From Halopseudomonas xinjiangensis (GTDB taxonomy: Bacteria > Pseudomonadota > Gammaproteobacteria > Pseudomonadales > Pseudomonadaceae): DNA of 64,000 nt. Under the pieces are notes generated by a model. The model worked only from the letters and a program-made list of their open reading frames with translations, did no database searches and had not been told where the DNA came from. The stretch covers positions 1 to 64,000 of the forward strand of contig DRFO01000006.1 of NCBI GenBank assembly GCA_011050525.1. The letters are read 5' to 3'. A program made the translations under genes and the position numbers. Below are positions 1 through 8,317 of this stretch, piece by piece; the first letter of the stretch is position 1, and each line of letters begins with the position of its first letter.

Positions 1-74
1 GGAACCGGCACACCGTTCTCGGCTTGCTTCAGGATTGCCAGAATCTGGCTGTCGGTAAAACGTGATGTTTTCAT
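1..74 (-). mobile_element. IS3-family transposase OrfA, N-terminal fragment at window edge
   Basis: The minus strand reads the first 24 codons of a protein starting MKTSRFTDSQILAILKQAE. This is the usual opening of the helix-turn-helix OrfA of IS3-family elements (IS407/IS51-like group). The rest lies outside the window, so completeness cannot be judged. The element probably ends between about 100 and 135, but I could not define its terminal inverted repeat or a target duplication. The first CDS after it is the azoreductase on the same strand. Confidence 0.75.
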
Positions 75-140
75 GCAGAATCTCCCTGCAAATAGCTTAC
101 GGAAAATTCTACTTCTGATCACCGCTGTTTTTCGGGGGGA

Positions 141-740
141 TTACCCGTCGAGCGCACTCTCGAAGCAGTTGCTATGTACGGCGGTATATTCCAGTGCGAT
201 GGCTTTCACATTCCGGATGCCCAACATACCCAGGACGGCTCTTAAGTAAGGCTCCTGAAAATTCATTGGAGCGTATGCCTCCCCCGATTGGTAGCCGTAG
301 CCACCTCGCACTAGCATCAGGTAAGTGGATTTATTGCTCAACAAGCCCATATAAGGGCTCTGTGGAGTGTCGGGCACCAGTTTTGTCGTGACACCGATCC
401 GCACGATCTGATCAATGTAAGCTTTCAACGTACTGGGTACGGACAAGTTGTGCATGGGGCAACCGATAACGATGGTCGTTGCATTCTTTAGTTCAGCGAC
501 CAGAGCATCACTGATCTCAAGAGCGGTTCTTTGATCCGGAGTCCTTGCTTCCTCAGATGTAAAAGCGGCGCTTATCCATTGCTCATCCACATGGGGAACC
601 GGTCTGCGGCCGAGATCGCGCTCGACAACCTTACCGTCCGGGTTGTTTGTAGCCCACAGACGGGTAAAGCGTGCCGTCATCTGACGGCTGTATGATCCGT
701 CGCCCTGGGGGCTGGCATTGATAACAAGCAAATTTTCCAT
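141..740 (-). CDS. azoR: FMN-dependent NADH-azoreductase (flavodoxin-like fold)
   Basis: 199 aa, the usual length for AzoR. The N-terminus MENLLVINASPQGDGSYSR has the phosphate-binding loop of flavodoxin-like NAD(P)H oxidoreductases. The segment IGCPMHNLSVPSTLKAYID matches the AzoR P-M-x-N-x-x-x-P-x-x-L-K-x-x-I-D motif, and RGGYGY near residue 146 matches the second flavin-contacting loop. The family reduces azo bonds and quinones with NADH in the cytoplasm. It is divergent from a MocR-type regulator with a 172-nt gap, a common arrangement in which the regulator controls the neighbour. The family is clear; the physiological substrate is not known. Confidence 0.88.
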   Translation of the reverse strand: MENLLVINASPQGDGSYSRQMTARFTRLWATNNPDGKVVERDLGRRPVPHVDEQWISAAFTSEEARTPDQRTALEISDALVAELKNATTIVIGCPMHNLSVPSTLKAYIDQIVRIGVTTKLVPDTPQSPYMGLLSNKSTYLMLVRGGYGYQSGEAYAPMNFQEPYLRAVLGMLGIRNVKAIALEYTAVHSNCFESALDG

Positions 741-912
741 TTTGTGTCCTTTCCAGCCTGCGATAGGAGTATTGATTCCATGATACTAGGTAAAGGTTCA
801 GCAAAAAGAACCATGAATGGCTATTTACAGTGTACCATTCACGAGCAACTTTCTAGCTCTCCGCCATCTTGCTTCAAACGCAGCCCTAATCTTTTTCCGT
901 GAGTTACCCCCT
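741..912. promoter_or_regulatory. Divergent intergenic region azoR / mocR-type regulator
   Basis: The 172-nt gap between the two divergent genes holds a short inverted repeat, GGTTC at 795-799 and GAACC at 808-812, and an overlapping AATGG/CCATT pair at about 816-838. Either could be an operator for the adjacent MocR-type protein, which usually binds repeats in such a spacer. No promoter was scored, so this is inference from position and symmetry only. Confidence 0.35.
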
Positions 913-2331
913 ATGGATGATTTACGCATAGAACTGAACCGCCAGGCAGGAACGTCTTTGGTCGAGCAGATTGCCACGGCCATTGGCAGATCCATTTCCG
1001 AAGGGCGCTTGTACTCCGGGGCTCGTCTGCCCTCGTGGCGTGATCTCAGCGCCCAACTTGGGATCTCGCGCGGTACGGTAAAATCGGCGTACGAAAGGCT
1101 GATCGATGAGCAATTGCTGGTCGCGCGTGGCGCGGCGGGTACATTTGTCGCAGATCAGCTACCGATTACACATCCGGCTGATACCAGTGACTTACGGGGG
1201 CCGTTACCGGAATTCTACCAGCACCCATTCGGCGCTCCGGCCATGGTGTTCCAGGTTGGAATACCCGCCCAGGACGTTTTCCCCTACAAGGTATGGTCGC
1301 GAATTGCATCGGGAGCAGCACGCGAGGCTGCCATGGCCTCTGTAAGCTATCCGGACCCACGTGGGGAGCCAAGCTTACGCGCCGAAATTGCAGCCTATTT
1401 ATCGGTAGCGCGAGGTTTAGTCTGCTCCCCCGCCCAGATCATCATTACCTCTGGATACGCCGGCGCACTTGGGTTGATCATGCATGCGCTTGACCTAAAG
1501 GGAACATCCGCATGGACGGAAGATCCGGGCTATCCAATGACGCGAACCGCTCTGAAGATGGCGGGGATTGAACCTGTCCCGGTCAGAGTAGATGAACAGG
1601 GACTCAATGTTGACGATGGTTTGAAGCGCGCGGCCAATGCGGCGCTGGCGGTCGTAACAGCCAGCCAGCAGGCGCCATTGGGGATGACATTGTCGCTGTC
1701 ACGGCGTCACCAATTGCTCGAATGGGCGGCCACACGCGGCAGTTGGATTATCGAAGACGACTATCTGAGTGAATTGCAGCTAGCCGGCCGCGCCGCTCCA
1801 GCTCTGGCATCGCAGGACAGTTGTGGCCGCGTCATTCATACTGGCACTTTCAGCAAGACCATCAGTCCGGGTCTGCGTCTCGGGTTTATTGTAGTGCCTC
1901 CGGCACTGGCAAATCGGGTTGGCGATGTTGCCGCTGCTCTGGCCCCAGCCAGCTCGATAGCAAGCCAGAGAGCGCTCAGCGAGTTCATGCGAAAAGGGCA
2001 TTATCTGCGACATTTGCGTAGGATGAAACGAACCTACAACGCCCGGCACGCTTCTCTTCAGCGCGCTTTGAATGCATCGGCTGAAGGTAGAACGATGGCT
2101 GGTTTGGCGCTACTGCTTCGATTGCCGGAAGGCACGGACGACAGGGCGATTGCTGATCAGGCGCTAGAGTTTGGTCTGGCTCCCGCCCCGCTGTCTACCT
2201 GGTATGCCGACCCTACGCGGGCCCAGAGCGGATTGCTGCTAGGAATAACCAACATTCCCGACAAAGGGCTGGATGCGTACTGCAACCGCCTCAAACAACT
2301 GGTCGGAACAGGCTGGGGCCACAACGTCTAA
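913..2331 (+). CDS. MocR/PdxR-family regulator (GntR wHTH fused to aminotransferase-like domain)
   Basis: 472 aa from the ATG at 913. A longer frame from 817 exists, but its 32 extra residues do not look like this family, whose members begin just before the winged helix. Residues 1-75 form a GntR wHTH (ISEGRLYSGARLPSWRDLSA, then LGISRGTVKSAYERL). Residues 110-470 are a fold-type I aminotransferase-like domain with the PLP lysine in GTFSKTISPGLRLGF and the DPRGEP substrate-loop motif. Such proteins sense PLP or amino compounds and regulate a divergent gene, here probably azoR. The effector is unknown. Confidence 0.88.
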   Translation: MDDLRIELNRQAGTSLVEQIATAIGRSISEGRLYSGARLPSWRDLSAQLGISRGTVKSAYERLIDEQLLVARGAAGTFVADQLPITHPADTSDLRGPLPEFYQHPFGAPAMVFQVGIPAQDVFPYKVWSRIASGAAREAAMASVSYPDPRGEPSLRAEIAAYLSVARGLVCSPAQIIITSGYAGALGLIMHALDLKGTSAWTEDPGYPMTRTALKMAGIEPVPVRVDEQGLNVDDGLKRAANAALAVVTASQQAPLGMTLSLSRRHQLLEWAATRGSWIIEDDYLSELQLAGRAAPALASQDSCGRVIHTGTFSKTISPGLRLGFIVVPPALANRVGDVAAALAPASSIASQRALSEFMRKGHYLRHLRRMKRTYNARHASLQRALNASAEGRTMAGLALLLRLPEGTDDRAIADQALEFGLAPAPLSTWYADPTRAQSGLLLGITNIPDKGLDAYCNRLKQLVGTGWGHNV

Positions 2332-2452
2332 CTGGACCAAAAGGAGAATGCTGACTGATATCCAATACCCAAGCAGTTTTCTGCCACCGATGAAATGACC
2401 TAGCTATATAAGAAAGCTCGTTTGTTCTATGTAATGACATGGCTTCCTTATA

Positions 2453-3013
2453 TTACTTTTTTTCAAAGTGACCGCTCACCAAGTTAGCCGCGTACTTCCA
2501 TAGACTAACGGCCCCTTTCCGAATGACGGAACCATATTTCTCTTGAACCTGCTGGTGCGTCACATTCGCCTCATTCCAAGTGCCGCCATCAGTAGCGATG
2601 TTTTGGATCAAAGGCTGCAACCTATCAAGTGCCTTTGCAAACACTGCGTCACCAGACTTTCCCTCTTCAAACTCGACCCATAGGCTTCGAAGATTTTCGG
2701 CTTGAGCTTTTGGCAATAAACCGAATATTCGGCTGGCGGCGGCTATTTCCAATTTTTCCTGTGCGTCCAAATCGACAGCTTCATGAAGCGGATGATCACC
2801 TGCGTCAATTTCAACAATGTCATGAATCAGCAGCATTCGTATCACGCGATTGATGTCGATATCCCGGTCGGCGTGATCGGACAGAATTAATGCATACATC
2901 GCAAGATGCCAAGAATGTTCAGCAGAATTTTCTCTCCGAGATTGATCCGTTAGCGGTGATTTGCGGACAACGCCCTTAAGCTTGTCTATTTCTCTCTGGA
3001 TAAAAGGGGACAG
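2453..3013 (-). CDS. HD-domain hydrolase (YfbR-like) with disrupted 5' end; possible pseudogene
   Basis: The frame encodes an HD-superfamily phosphohydrolase of the 5'-deoxynucleotidase YfbR-like type: EIDKLKGVVRKS, then RRENSAEHSWHLA (first metal-binding His), LLIHDIVEIDAGD (the HD pair) and KALDRLQPL (last Asp). The first in-frame ATG (2899) lies after the EHSWH motif, so a protein from there would lack a metal ligand. Upstream the frame stays open to 3028 with no ATG, GTG or TTG and runs into a RAYT-type repeat at 3002-3023. The natural first few codons have apparently been replaced by the repeat. The gene is either dead, started from a rare codon (CTG at 3013), or makes a truncated protein. 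Confidence 0.65.
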   Translation of the reverse strand: MSPFIQREIDKLKGVVRKSPLTDQSRRENSAEHSWHLAMYALILSDHADRDIDINRVIRMLLIHDIVEIDAGDHPLHEAVDLDAQEKLEIAAASRIFGLLPKAQAENLRSLWVEFEEGKSGDAVFAKALDRLQPLIQNIATDGGTWNEANVTHQQVQEKYGSVIRKGAVSLWKYAANLVSGHFEKK

Positions 3014-3111
3014 ATCTATTTTTGAAGCTCAACGCGCCGCCTGTGGCTGGGGACCTCTACCGCCCTTTCGATACCTTGCACGGATCGCGAAAAATAAATC
3101 TGGCCTATTTT
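3002..3111. repeat. Short repeat element with inverted RAYT-type ends (REPIN/MITE-like)
   Basis: About 110 bp bounded by inverted copies of the motif that also flanks the RAYT gene at 8.3-9.3 kb. The left copy (3002-3023) reads GGGGACAGATCTATTTTT. The right copy (3090-3111) reads AAAAATAAATCTGGCCTATT, a degenerate reverse complement. The interior carries no gene. Size and inverted ends fit a non-autonomous element moved by a RAYT. It has apparently inserted at the start of the HD-domain gene and next to the 3' end of the methyltransferase gene. Confidence 0.6.
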
Positions 3112-3115
3112 CAAC

Positions 3116-3727
3116 CTAAGCAATTGCAGTCTTGTACCAGCTATACACCCGCATCGGCGGGATATTGCGTAGCTCAAGCATACAGCTGGCGGGCGTTCCC
3201 ATGATCGGGTCGGTGTATCCCGCAACATCTCGACGGAACTGATAAGCAACGAAGCGCCCGTTCTCGGCCAATGAATCGTTCACTGCCTGCGCCACGCGCG
3301 TCGCAACGGCTGGCGGCATTTTTGAGAACGGAATACCGGAAATCACTACGTCCGGCTGCTCCATGCCGTGCTGCGCCAGAATATCTGCCAAATTCTCTGC
3401 GCTCCCCAAATGATTGATGAACCGCGGATCGGCTATCTCATCAAGCAATTCATGGAAGTAAGGACTCAGCTCGATCGAGAGCAACCGCGCATCGGGGCCA
3501 ACGTGCTGAAGAAAGGTTCGCGTGGTGCCGCCGGTACCGGGCCCCAGTTCGACTACCCGCTTGGCGGCAGAAAGATTCGAAGCCTCGACGATGCGCTGCT
3601 CCAGGAAACGTGAACTGGGAATGATCGAGCCCACCTGGCTCGGCTCACGCAAGAACCCTCGGAGAAAGGCACCTGGACTGGTCTTTCGAATTACCTCGGA
3701 CTTAGGCCAACCACTTTCCTCCGCCAT
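3116..3727 (-). CDS. Class I SAM-dependent methyltransferase, phospholipid N-methyltransferase-like
   Basis: 203 aa. The segment KRVVELGPGTGGTTRTFL is the SAM-binding motif I (E-L-G-P-G-T-G), and DVVISGIPFSKMPP carries the motif IV region. The opening FLRGFLREPSQVGSIIPSS is typical of the PmtA-like group of phospholipid N-methyltransferases, which are related to rRNA adenine dimethylases. Members methylate phosphatidylethanolamine at the membrane surface; many homologues are only annotated rRNA adenine methyltransferase-like. It stands alone on the minus strand, and its stop codon is directly beside the short repeat element. Methyltransferase assignment is firm; the lipid substrate is inferred. 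Confidence 0.8.
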   Translation of the reverse strand: MAEESGWPKSEVIRKTSPGAFLRGFLREPSQVGSIIPSSRFLEQRIVEASNLSAAKRVVELGPGTGGTTRTFLQHVGPDARLLSIELSPYFHELLDEIADPRFINHLGSAENLADILAQHGMEQPDVVISGIPFSKMPPAVATRVAQAVNDSLAENGRFVAYQFRRDVAGYTDPIMGTPASCMLELRNIPPMRVYSWYKTAIA

Positions 3728-4037
3728 AGATCTCTCAACCTTTTCGCTTGAATTGTCATTTGTTCTACAGCGGTGGATCTAGACTCGCTGGGTCGATGCT
3801 CTTCGCCAGCTATCAAGCCATCGCCGTCTGAAGAACGAACTCCTGGGAGCGACCGTCTCGATTCGGCGGCTGAGTTGGCAGCGCGGAAAGCTTCGGTACC
3901 TTCGGGTTGAGTCGTTTGACAGCGGGAGGTTCCCCATCGTAGGTCAGCCCTCTAGCGCTAATGGCACGCTTCATGCTGGCTTATTGATATCGACAAGCAT
4001 ACGCCATAAGCCTGACACGCCTTGCCAGAGGATCAAC

Positions 4038-4277
4038 ATGATGAACACAAACCATACCGAACGCCGTCAATTTCCCAACATGCGCGCCCATGTGGATAGC
4101 ATGATTGCGTCGGGCGCGGTCATCCTCGGCCGCAACCCGTTGAAGATCATTTATCGCGCCAAGGTCCATACGCTGTGCGGTGGCATGTTGCTGACCGAAG
4201 GCTTGGAGCTATGGCCGCTGGAGACCGAGATAGTCGTAGTCATCTGCGACGTTCCGGTGCTCGCCGAAACGGCTTGA
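4038..4277 (+). CDS. Small hypothetical protein
   Basis: 79 aa if started at the ATG at 4038, which has AGAGGA 5 nt upstream; an in-frame ATG at 3984 has no such site. The sequence has no signal peptide or membrane segment and ends in a beta-rich hydrophobic stretch (ELWPLETEIVVVICDVP). I do not recognise the family. It lies alone between two minus-strand genes, and the 200 bases upstream show nothing identifiable. Coding status is plausible but not proven. Confidence 0.45.
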   Translation: MMNTNHTERRQFPNMRAHVDSMIASGAVILGRNPLKIIYRAKVHTLCGGMLLTEGLELWPLETEIVVVICDVPVLAETA

Positions 4278-4375
4278 AGGATGGGACGAATAATTAGCGG
4301 CTGAACGGGAGGCAGGCCCCGAACTGGCTCAAGTTCGCAACACGTCAACAGCCCCCCTTTTCACAGTACTCGAAG

Positions 4376-5575
4376 CTATTGCTGAGGCTCCCTATCAATA
4401 GCCAATTGCACCTGCCGGTAAAACGCCAGCCTCTCCTCACCCTGGTCGCCGCCCTGTAGGTCAGTTGCCTGAGGCCAGTTACCATTCGACGCGATCACCA
4501 GTTGCCGCGTGGGATCGATGAAGATGCCCTGACCGAAGATTCCCTGGGCTATATAGGCGCCATCATCGAGAGTCCACCATTGATAGCCGTAGCCCTGCCC
4601 GGGTCTGCCAATATCCGCTTGCTTGGTGGTTGCCTCCGCAATCCAGCCCTCCGGCAATATCTGCTCCCCATTGGCTATGCCACCACCCATGATGAACAGC
4701 CCGAAGCGAGCGTAGTCCCGGGTGGCAGCCTGAATGCAGCAACCGCTGATTTCATGCCCGGTGGACCCCAGCAGCCAGGTAGCGTCCTGTTCCATGCCAA
4801 AGGGTTTCCAGATCTTCTCTGACAGGTATTCCGACAGGGTCTTGTTGGCAGCCGAGCTGGCCAGCACGCCGACCAGATTGGTCTCACCGGTCTTATAGAC
4901 CCATTTGGTGCCCGGCTCTGCCTCGGATTCCAGTTGGCGCATATAACTCACCGTAACATCGACGCCCGGATCGGCTTTGTGCGCGGTAAATAGCGCGACG
5001 TCGGATTGGGGGTCTGCGTAGTCCTCATTCCATTTCACACCCGATGTCATCGTCAGCAACTGCTTGATCGTGACGTTATCGTAGGCGGAGCCTTTGAGGT
5101 CGGGAATGTAGTCCGATACGGCGTCATCAATACTCTTGATGTGACCGTCCTTGATGGCGGCACCCACCAATGTCGAGGTAAAGGACTTGGCCACGGAGAA
5201 ACTGGTCCATCGACCCTCAGGGCCAAAGTCCAGTCCGTACTTCTCAAGTCGAACCTTCCCATCATGGACGACAATCAGAGCCGCGGCGCGCTGCGACTCC
5301 ATAAAGGCCTCGACATCCAGATCAATATCCAGCGGCGCCCCCTCCGGTAACGGATAGGCATTCTCACCGGCAGCTATGACCCGCGATTGTGAAAGGACAG
5401 GCAGCCGGTCCAAAGCCCGAAAAGCGGCATCCCGCTCCGGGGTAGACCAGAAAAGCACATTGGTATCGGTCGGCAAATTCAGGGCCAGCCTGCGCATATC
5501 CTTGTCAGCTGTTGCCCAAAACAGCCCGCATCCCACCACAAGCAAAACCATGATCGAGATGATCCATTTTTTCAT
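4376..5575 (-). CDS. Serine hydrolase, class C beta-lactamase / penicillin-binding fold, probable lipoprotein
   Basis: 399 aa. The N-terminus MKKWIISIMVLLVVGCGLF is a hydrophobic export signal with a lipobox-like V-V-G-C, so the product is probably a periplasmic lipoprotein. The catalytic S-x-x-K is in WTSFSVAKSFTSTLVG near residue 130. The second motif is less standard, around Y-K-T-G-E-T-N. GYGYQWWTLDDG and GIFGQGIFIDP near the C-terminus are typical of the 6-aminohexanoate-dimer hydrolase/esterase-like branch. The family cleaves amides or esters, so beta-lactam resistance should not be assumed. It is a single gene with no clear operon partner. Confidence 0.82.
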   Translation of the reverse strand: MKKWIISIMVLLVVGCGLFWATADKDMRRLALNLPTDTNVLFWSTPERDAAFRALDRLPVLSQSRVIAAGENAYPLPEGAPLDIDLDVEAFMESQRAAALIVVHDGKVRLEKYGLDFGPEGRWTSFSVAKSFTSTLVGAAIKDGHIKSIDDAVSDYIPDLKGSAYDNVTIKQLLTMTSGVKWNEDYADPQSDVALFTAHKADPGVDVTVSYMRQLESEAEPGTKWVYKTGETNLVGVLASSAANKTLSEYLSEKIWKPFGMEQDATWLLGSTGHEISGCCIQAATRDYARFGLFIMGGGIANGEQILPEGWIAEATTKQADIGRPGQGYGYQWWTLDDGAYIAQGIFGQGIFIDPTRQLVIASNGNWPQATDLQGGDQGEERLAFYRQVQLAIDREPQQ

Positions 5576-5749
5576 GCTGACTCCCCATTTATTGTTGTAC
5601 GGCTATCTTAGGGGAGCGCACAGATTTACAGCCGATGTTTTTGAGCGGATAGACGGTGGTGATTGGTTGATATGGCAATATTTTTGAATCGACAGTTTGA
5701 CCCAGCGTTTGCGCTACACTGCGCCCATCTAGATAGATGGGGTAACTCT

Positions 5750-6196
5750 ATGAAAGCGTGTGGCGTTGAAATCAACAATAATGATGTGAATGTGTGCTTG
5801 TTGTCGCTGACAGACGAGATTTTTGAGCTGCCTGATTTTCGCTCTCGACGGCTGACGTTGACGGATATCAATAGCACACGCGAACTGCGCTACTTTCAGC
5901 AGACCTTTGCCAAGCTGATGCAGGATTACCAGGTAGACCAGGTTGTCATCCGCCAGCGGCCGATGAAGGGCAAATTTGCTGGCGGCGCGGTAGGTTTCAA
6001 GCTGGAAGCGGCCATCGAGCTGATCACCGACCTGAACGTGGTAATCATGTCCACGACTGATATCAAAGAATCATTGAAGCGCAACCCGATACAGATCGAA
6101 TACGCCGACACTGATCTCAAGGCTTATCAGGAGGTCGCTTTCAATACTGCCTATGCTTATTTGATGAAGGATAAATACGCCGCTAAGGATGAATAG
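5750..6196 (+). CDS. DUF3010 family protein
   Basis: 148 aa from the ATG at 5750, which follows GGGGTAACTCT; an earlier in-frame start at 5663 adds 29 residues unlike the family. MKACGVEINNNDVNVCLLSL at the start and VVIRQRPMKGKFAGGAVGFK in the middle match DUF3010, a small gammaproteobacterial family of unknown function. It has no signal peptide or membrane helix. Its last 47 codons are duplicated about 3.2 kb downstream beside the RAYT element. A hairpin at 6213-6240 follows the stop codon. Confidence 0.85.
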   Translation: MKACGVEINNNDVNVCLLSLTDEIFELPDFRSRRLTLTDINSTRELRYFQQTFAKLMQDYQVDQVVIRQRPMKGKFAGGAVGFKLEAAIELITDLNVVIMSTTDIKESLKRNPIQIEYADTDLKAYQEVAFNTAYAYLMKDKYAAKDE

Positions 6197-6212
6197 AGGC
6201 TTTGAACGAAAC

Positions 6213-6240
6213 AAAGGGGGCAGCTTGAACTAGCCCCTTT
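6213..6240 (+). terminator. Hairpin after the DUF3010 gene
   Basis: AAAGGGG (6213-6219) can pair with CCCCTTT (6234-6240) across a 14-nt loop, 17 nt after the stop codon. The 3' arm ends in TTT followed by C-rich sequence, so the U-tract is short. A weak intrinsic terminator is the simplest reading. Confidence 0.45.
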
Positions 6241-6333
6241 CCCCTACTGCTCTCGCACGCCGGGAAAATGGTACCCTCACCCGATGCGATCACAACCGGC
6301 AAGCCATACAAAGCGGTATTCAATGGGGTGAGT

Positions 6334-6480
6334 ATGCCAACCCCCAACCAGACGCCAGAACAGCAGGCCCGCGAATCAGATAGACCACAAACTCACCGCC
6401 GCAGGCTGGGTGGTTCAGCACAACAATGCCGCCAAACCGGATACTTCAGATGCTTATATACCTTCTTGTCGCCTGTGACC
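6334..6480 (+). pseudogene. Remnant of a type I restriction HsdR-like N-terminus (frameshifted)
   Basis: From the ATG at 6334 the frame reads PNQTPEQQARE. Shifting by one base at about 6375-6380, it continues QIDHKLTAAGWVVQHNNAA before a stop at 6478. The joined peptide resembles the start of type I restriction R subunits (TPEQQAR...ID..L.AAGW.VQ). Nothing of the nuclease or helicase domains follows, and no hsdM or hsdS is nearby. I read it as a decayed fragment. The match is from memory of the family and short, hence the moderate confidence. Confidence 0.45.
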
Positions 6481-6821
6481 GCCTTGAAGAAAAGCGGGAA
6501 AAGAAATTACGGCAGAGCCTGCCAGAACTGCAAGCAGCCTTGCAGACTTATGCTGATGCCAACACAGCCAACAACGTCACCCTGATCAATGAATGCGATA
6601 GCGACGATAGTGCAGACTGGCAACTGGGCATCACCCAGCCGGTGACCAAGAACATACACCTCAATTTTCCAGTGAGCCTGTTCAACAGCCTGGCCGAGCA
6701 ATACGGCATTGACTGTGAGGTAGGGTTTATCGGCGAGGGTGTGCGCGAGCCGGTCAGCTATTTCGGTAAGCGCGAAGGCGCAGGTGAAGCTTTTCTGATC
6801 GCGGAGTATCTGGGTTTGTAA
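6450..6821 (+). CDS. Hypothetical protein
   Basis: 123 aa from the ATG at 6450; an upstream ATG at 6426 overlaps the HsdR-like remnant. The protein starts with a hydrophobic helix (MLIYLLVACDRLEEKRE), then a charged helix, and ends with an ordered-looking segment containing VSYFGKREGAGEAFLIAEYL. I do not know the family, but amino acid composition and absence of low complexity suggest a real protein. The start is uncertain and no strong ribosome binding site is visible, so the 5' end may have been altered when the HsdR fragment arrived. Confidence 0.5.
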   Translation: MLIYLLVACDRLEEKREKKLRQSLPELQAALQTYADANTANNVTLINECDSDDSADWQLGITQPVTKNIHLNFPVSLFNSLAEQYGIDCEVGFIGEGVREPVSYFGKREGAGEAFLIAEYLGL

Positions 6822-6933
6822 GGCGAGTCGTTGCCCGGTGAAAACCGGATGGTGGTTGAGGAAAGATAAGCCCGTCGTTTTTCTGCTTGTGCCCAAGATT
6901 TCTGGAAGGCTGGCAACTGCAGTTGAAAACGCA

Positions 6934-6960
6934 GCAGAGCCAGCAATGGGCTGGCTCTGC
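6934..6960 (-). terminator. Strong hairpin downstream of the PQQ sugar dehydrogenase gene
   Basis: GCAGAGCCAGC (6934-6944) pairs perfectly with GCTGGCTCTGC (6950-6960), leaving a 5-nt loop, 7 nt beyond the dehydrogenase stop codon. It lies between convergent genes and may serve both. The U-tract on the minus strand (TGCGTTTTC) is modest. Confidence 0.65.
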
Positions 6961-6967
6961 TACAGAT

Positions 6968-8194
6968 CTACTCCTGCGGCGTCAACTTCAGCAGCGTGCC
7001 GTTGCCCCCTCGCCTACCATCTTCCAACACCCAAATGGCGCCGTCCGGACCTTGCTCAACCTCGCGTATCCGACGCTGCAGGTCAAAGCGTTCAACATCC
7101 CCGGCGCTTTCTCCATCGAACTCAACACGCACCAACCCAAGAAATGAGAGGCCGCCGATAAAACCGCTGCCTTGCCACTCAGGAAAAAGTTCGCCGTTGT
7201 AAATGATGAAGCCTGCCGGTGAAATCACTGGCGTCCAGGTGATGACGGGTGCATTAAACTCCGGACGGGTATCGTGATCGGGAATGGGACTGCCGTCATA
7301 GTGCACGCCGTTGGAGACTATCGGGTAACCGTAATTGGCGCCTTTCTCGATCAAATTCAGCTCATCGCCACCTTCGGGCCCCATCTCATGGGCCCACAAC
7401 CTGCCGTCAGCATCGAATGCCATTCCAAGAATATTGCGGTGACCCAACGACCAGACCTGCGCCGCCACCTCGCCCTGATCGGTAAAAGGGTTATCGTCAG
7501 GCACGCTGCCGTCGTCGTTCAGTCTGACTATCTTGCCCAGATTGCCCGTCATGTCCTGCGCCGGGTCGAATTCCTGTCGCTCGCTGGAGCTGATCCAGAG
7601 CATCCCCTCATTATCAAATGCGAGGCGGAGTCCGAAATGACCATCGCCCGACATCTTTGGCGTTTGCCGCCAGATCACCCGTAGATCCTCAAGCTCACCG
7701 CCACCATTTTCGTCTAATGCCAGACGAGCCAGCGCTACCGCCCCACCAGAACCACCGTCTCCAGCCTCCACGTAGCTGATATAGATCTGCTGATTATCTG
7801 CGAACTGTGGATGCAGGAGCACATCACCCAAGCCACCCTGCCCGGCATGAACGACATCGGGCACACCCTCGATGTTCCCGGTTTGCCCTGTACCGAGGTC
7901 ATGCAAACGCAGGTTGCCAGCCATCTCTGTCACCAGGAGTCGGCCGTCTGGCAGGAAGGTCATAGCCCAAGGAGCCTCGAACCGCGTCACTTCGGTTACC
8001 GAAAAAGCAGTATCAGAGTCTGGTGATACCACCTCGCCCTGATCAGATGCCGAAGACGGTTCTGCCGGCGCTGCCTGGACCTCAGCGGTCGGCGCGGGAG
8101 GCTGATCCGGGTTACCTGGGCTCGATGAGTTGTCGCAGGCCGTCAACAGCCCAAGGGTAGCGAGAAAAATCAGGGAATGTCTGAAAGGGACCAT
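6968..8194 (-). CDS. PQQ-dependent aldose sugar dehydrogenase, lipoprotein
   Basis: 408 aa. The N-terminus MVPFRHSLIFLATLGLLTAC is a lipoprotein signal peptide with lipobox L-T-A-C, followed by a Pro/Ala/Ser-rich linker to about residue 60. The rest is a six-bladed propeller of the glucose/sorbosone dehydrogenase family (YliI/Asd type): EAPWAMTFLPDGRLLVTE, HFGLRLAFDNEGMLWIS, LGHRNILGMAFDADGRLW and MGPEGGDELNLIEKGANYGYP carry the conserved motifs, including the active-site His in the first blades. These enzymes oxidise aldoses in the periplasm with PQQ. No PQQ biosynthesis gene is in the window. Confidence 0.9.
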   Translation of the reverse strand: MVPFRHSLIFLATLGLLTACDNSSSPGNPDQPPAPTAEVQAAPAEPSSASDQGEVVSPDSDTAFSVTEVTRFEAPWAMTFLPDGRLLVTEMAGNLRLHDLGTGQTGNIEGVPDVVHAGQGGLGDVLLHPQFADNQQIYISYVEAGDGGSGGAVALARLALDENGGGELEDLRVIWRQTPKMSGDGHFGLRLAFDNEGMLWISSSERQEFDPAQDMTGNLGKIVRLNDDGSVPDDNPFTDQGEVAAQVWSLGHRNILGMAFDADGRLWAHEMGPEGGDELNLIEKGANYGYPIVSNGVHYDGSPIPDHDTRPEFNAPVITWTPVISPAGFIIYNGELFPEWQGSGFIGGLSFLGLVRVEFDGESAGDVERFDLQRRIREVEQGPDGAIWVLEDGRRGGNGTLLKLTPQE

Positions 8195-8317
8195 GAGTGC
8201 TCCTGAATGATTAATCCATTGTTGCGCCGTGACGGGCTAAGTCTACGATAGTAGCGTTACGCTCTCATGGCCACCTTCCATACTCTGACCTTGCCTCCAT
8301 GCCCATGCGCCGAAACA

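Noticed and set aside
817..912. 32-residue N-terminal extension of the MocR-type regulator
   Set aside because: It does not resemble the family, overlaps the likely operator-promoter region, and the ATG at 913 places the winged helix correctly.
4376..5575. Reading the beta-lactamase-fold gene as an antibiotic resistance gene
   Set aside because: The fold includes many esterases and peptidases; the motif set looks closer to 6-aminohexanoate-dimer hydrolase-like proteins than to AmpC.
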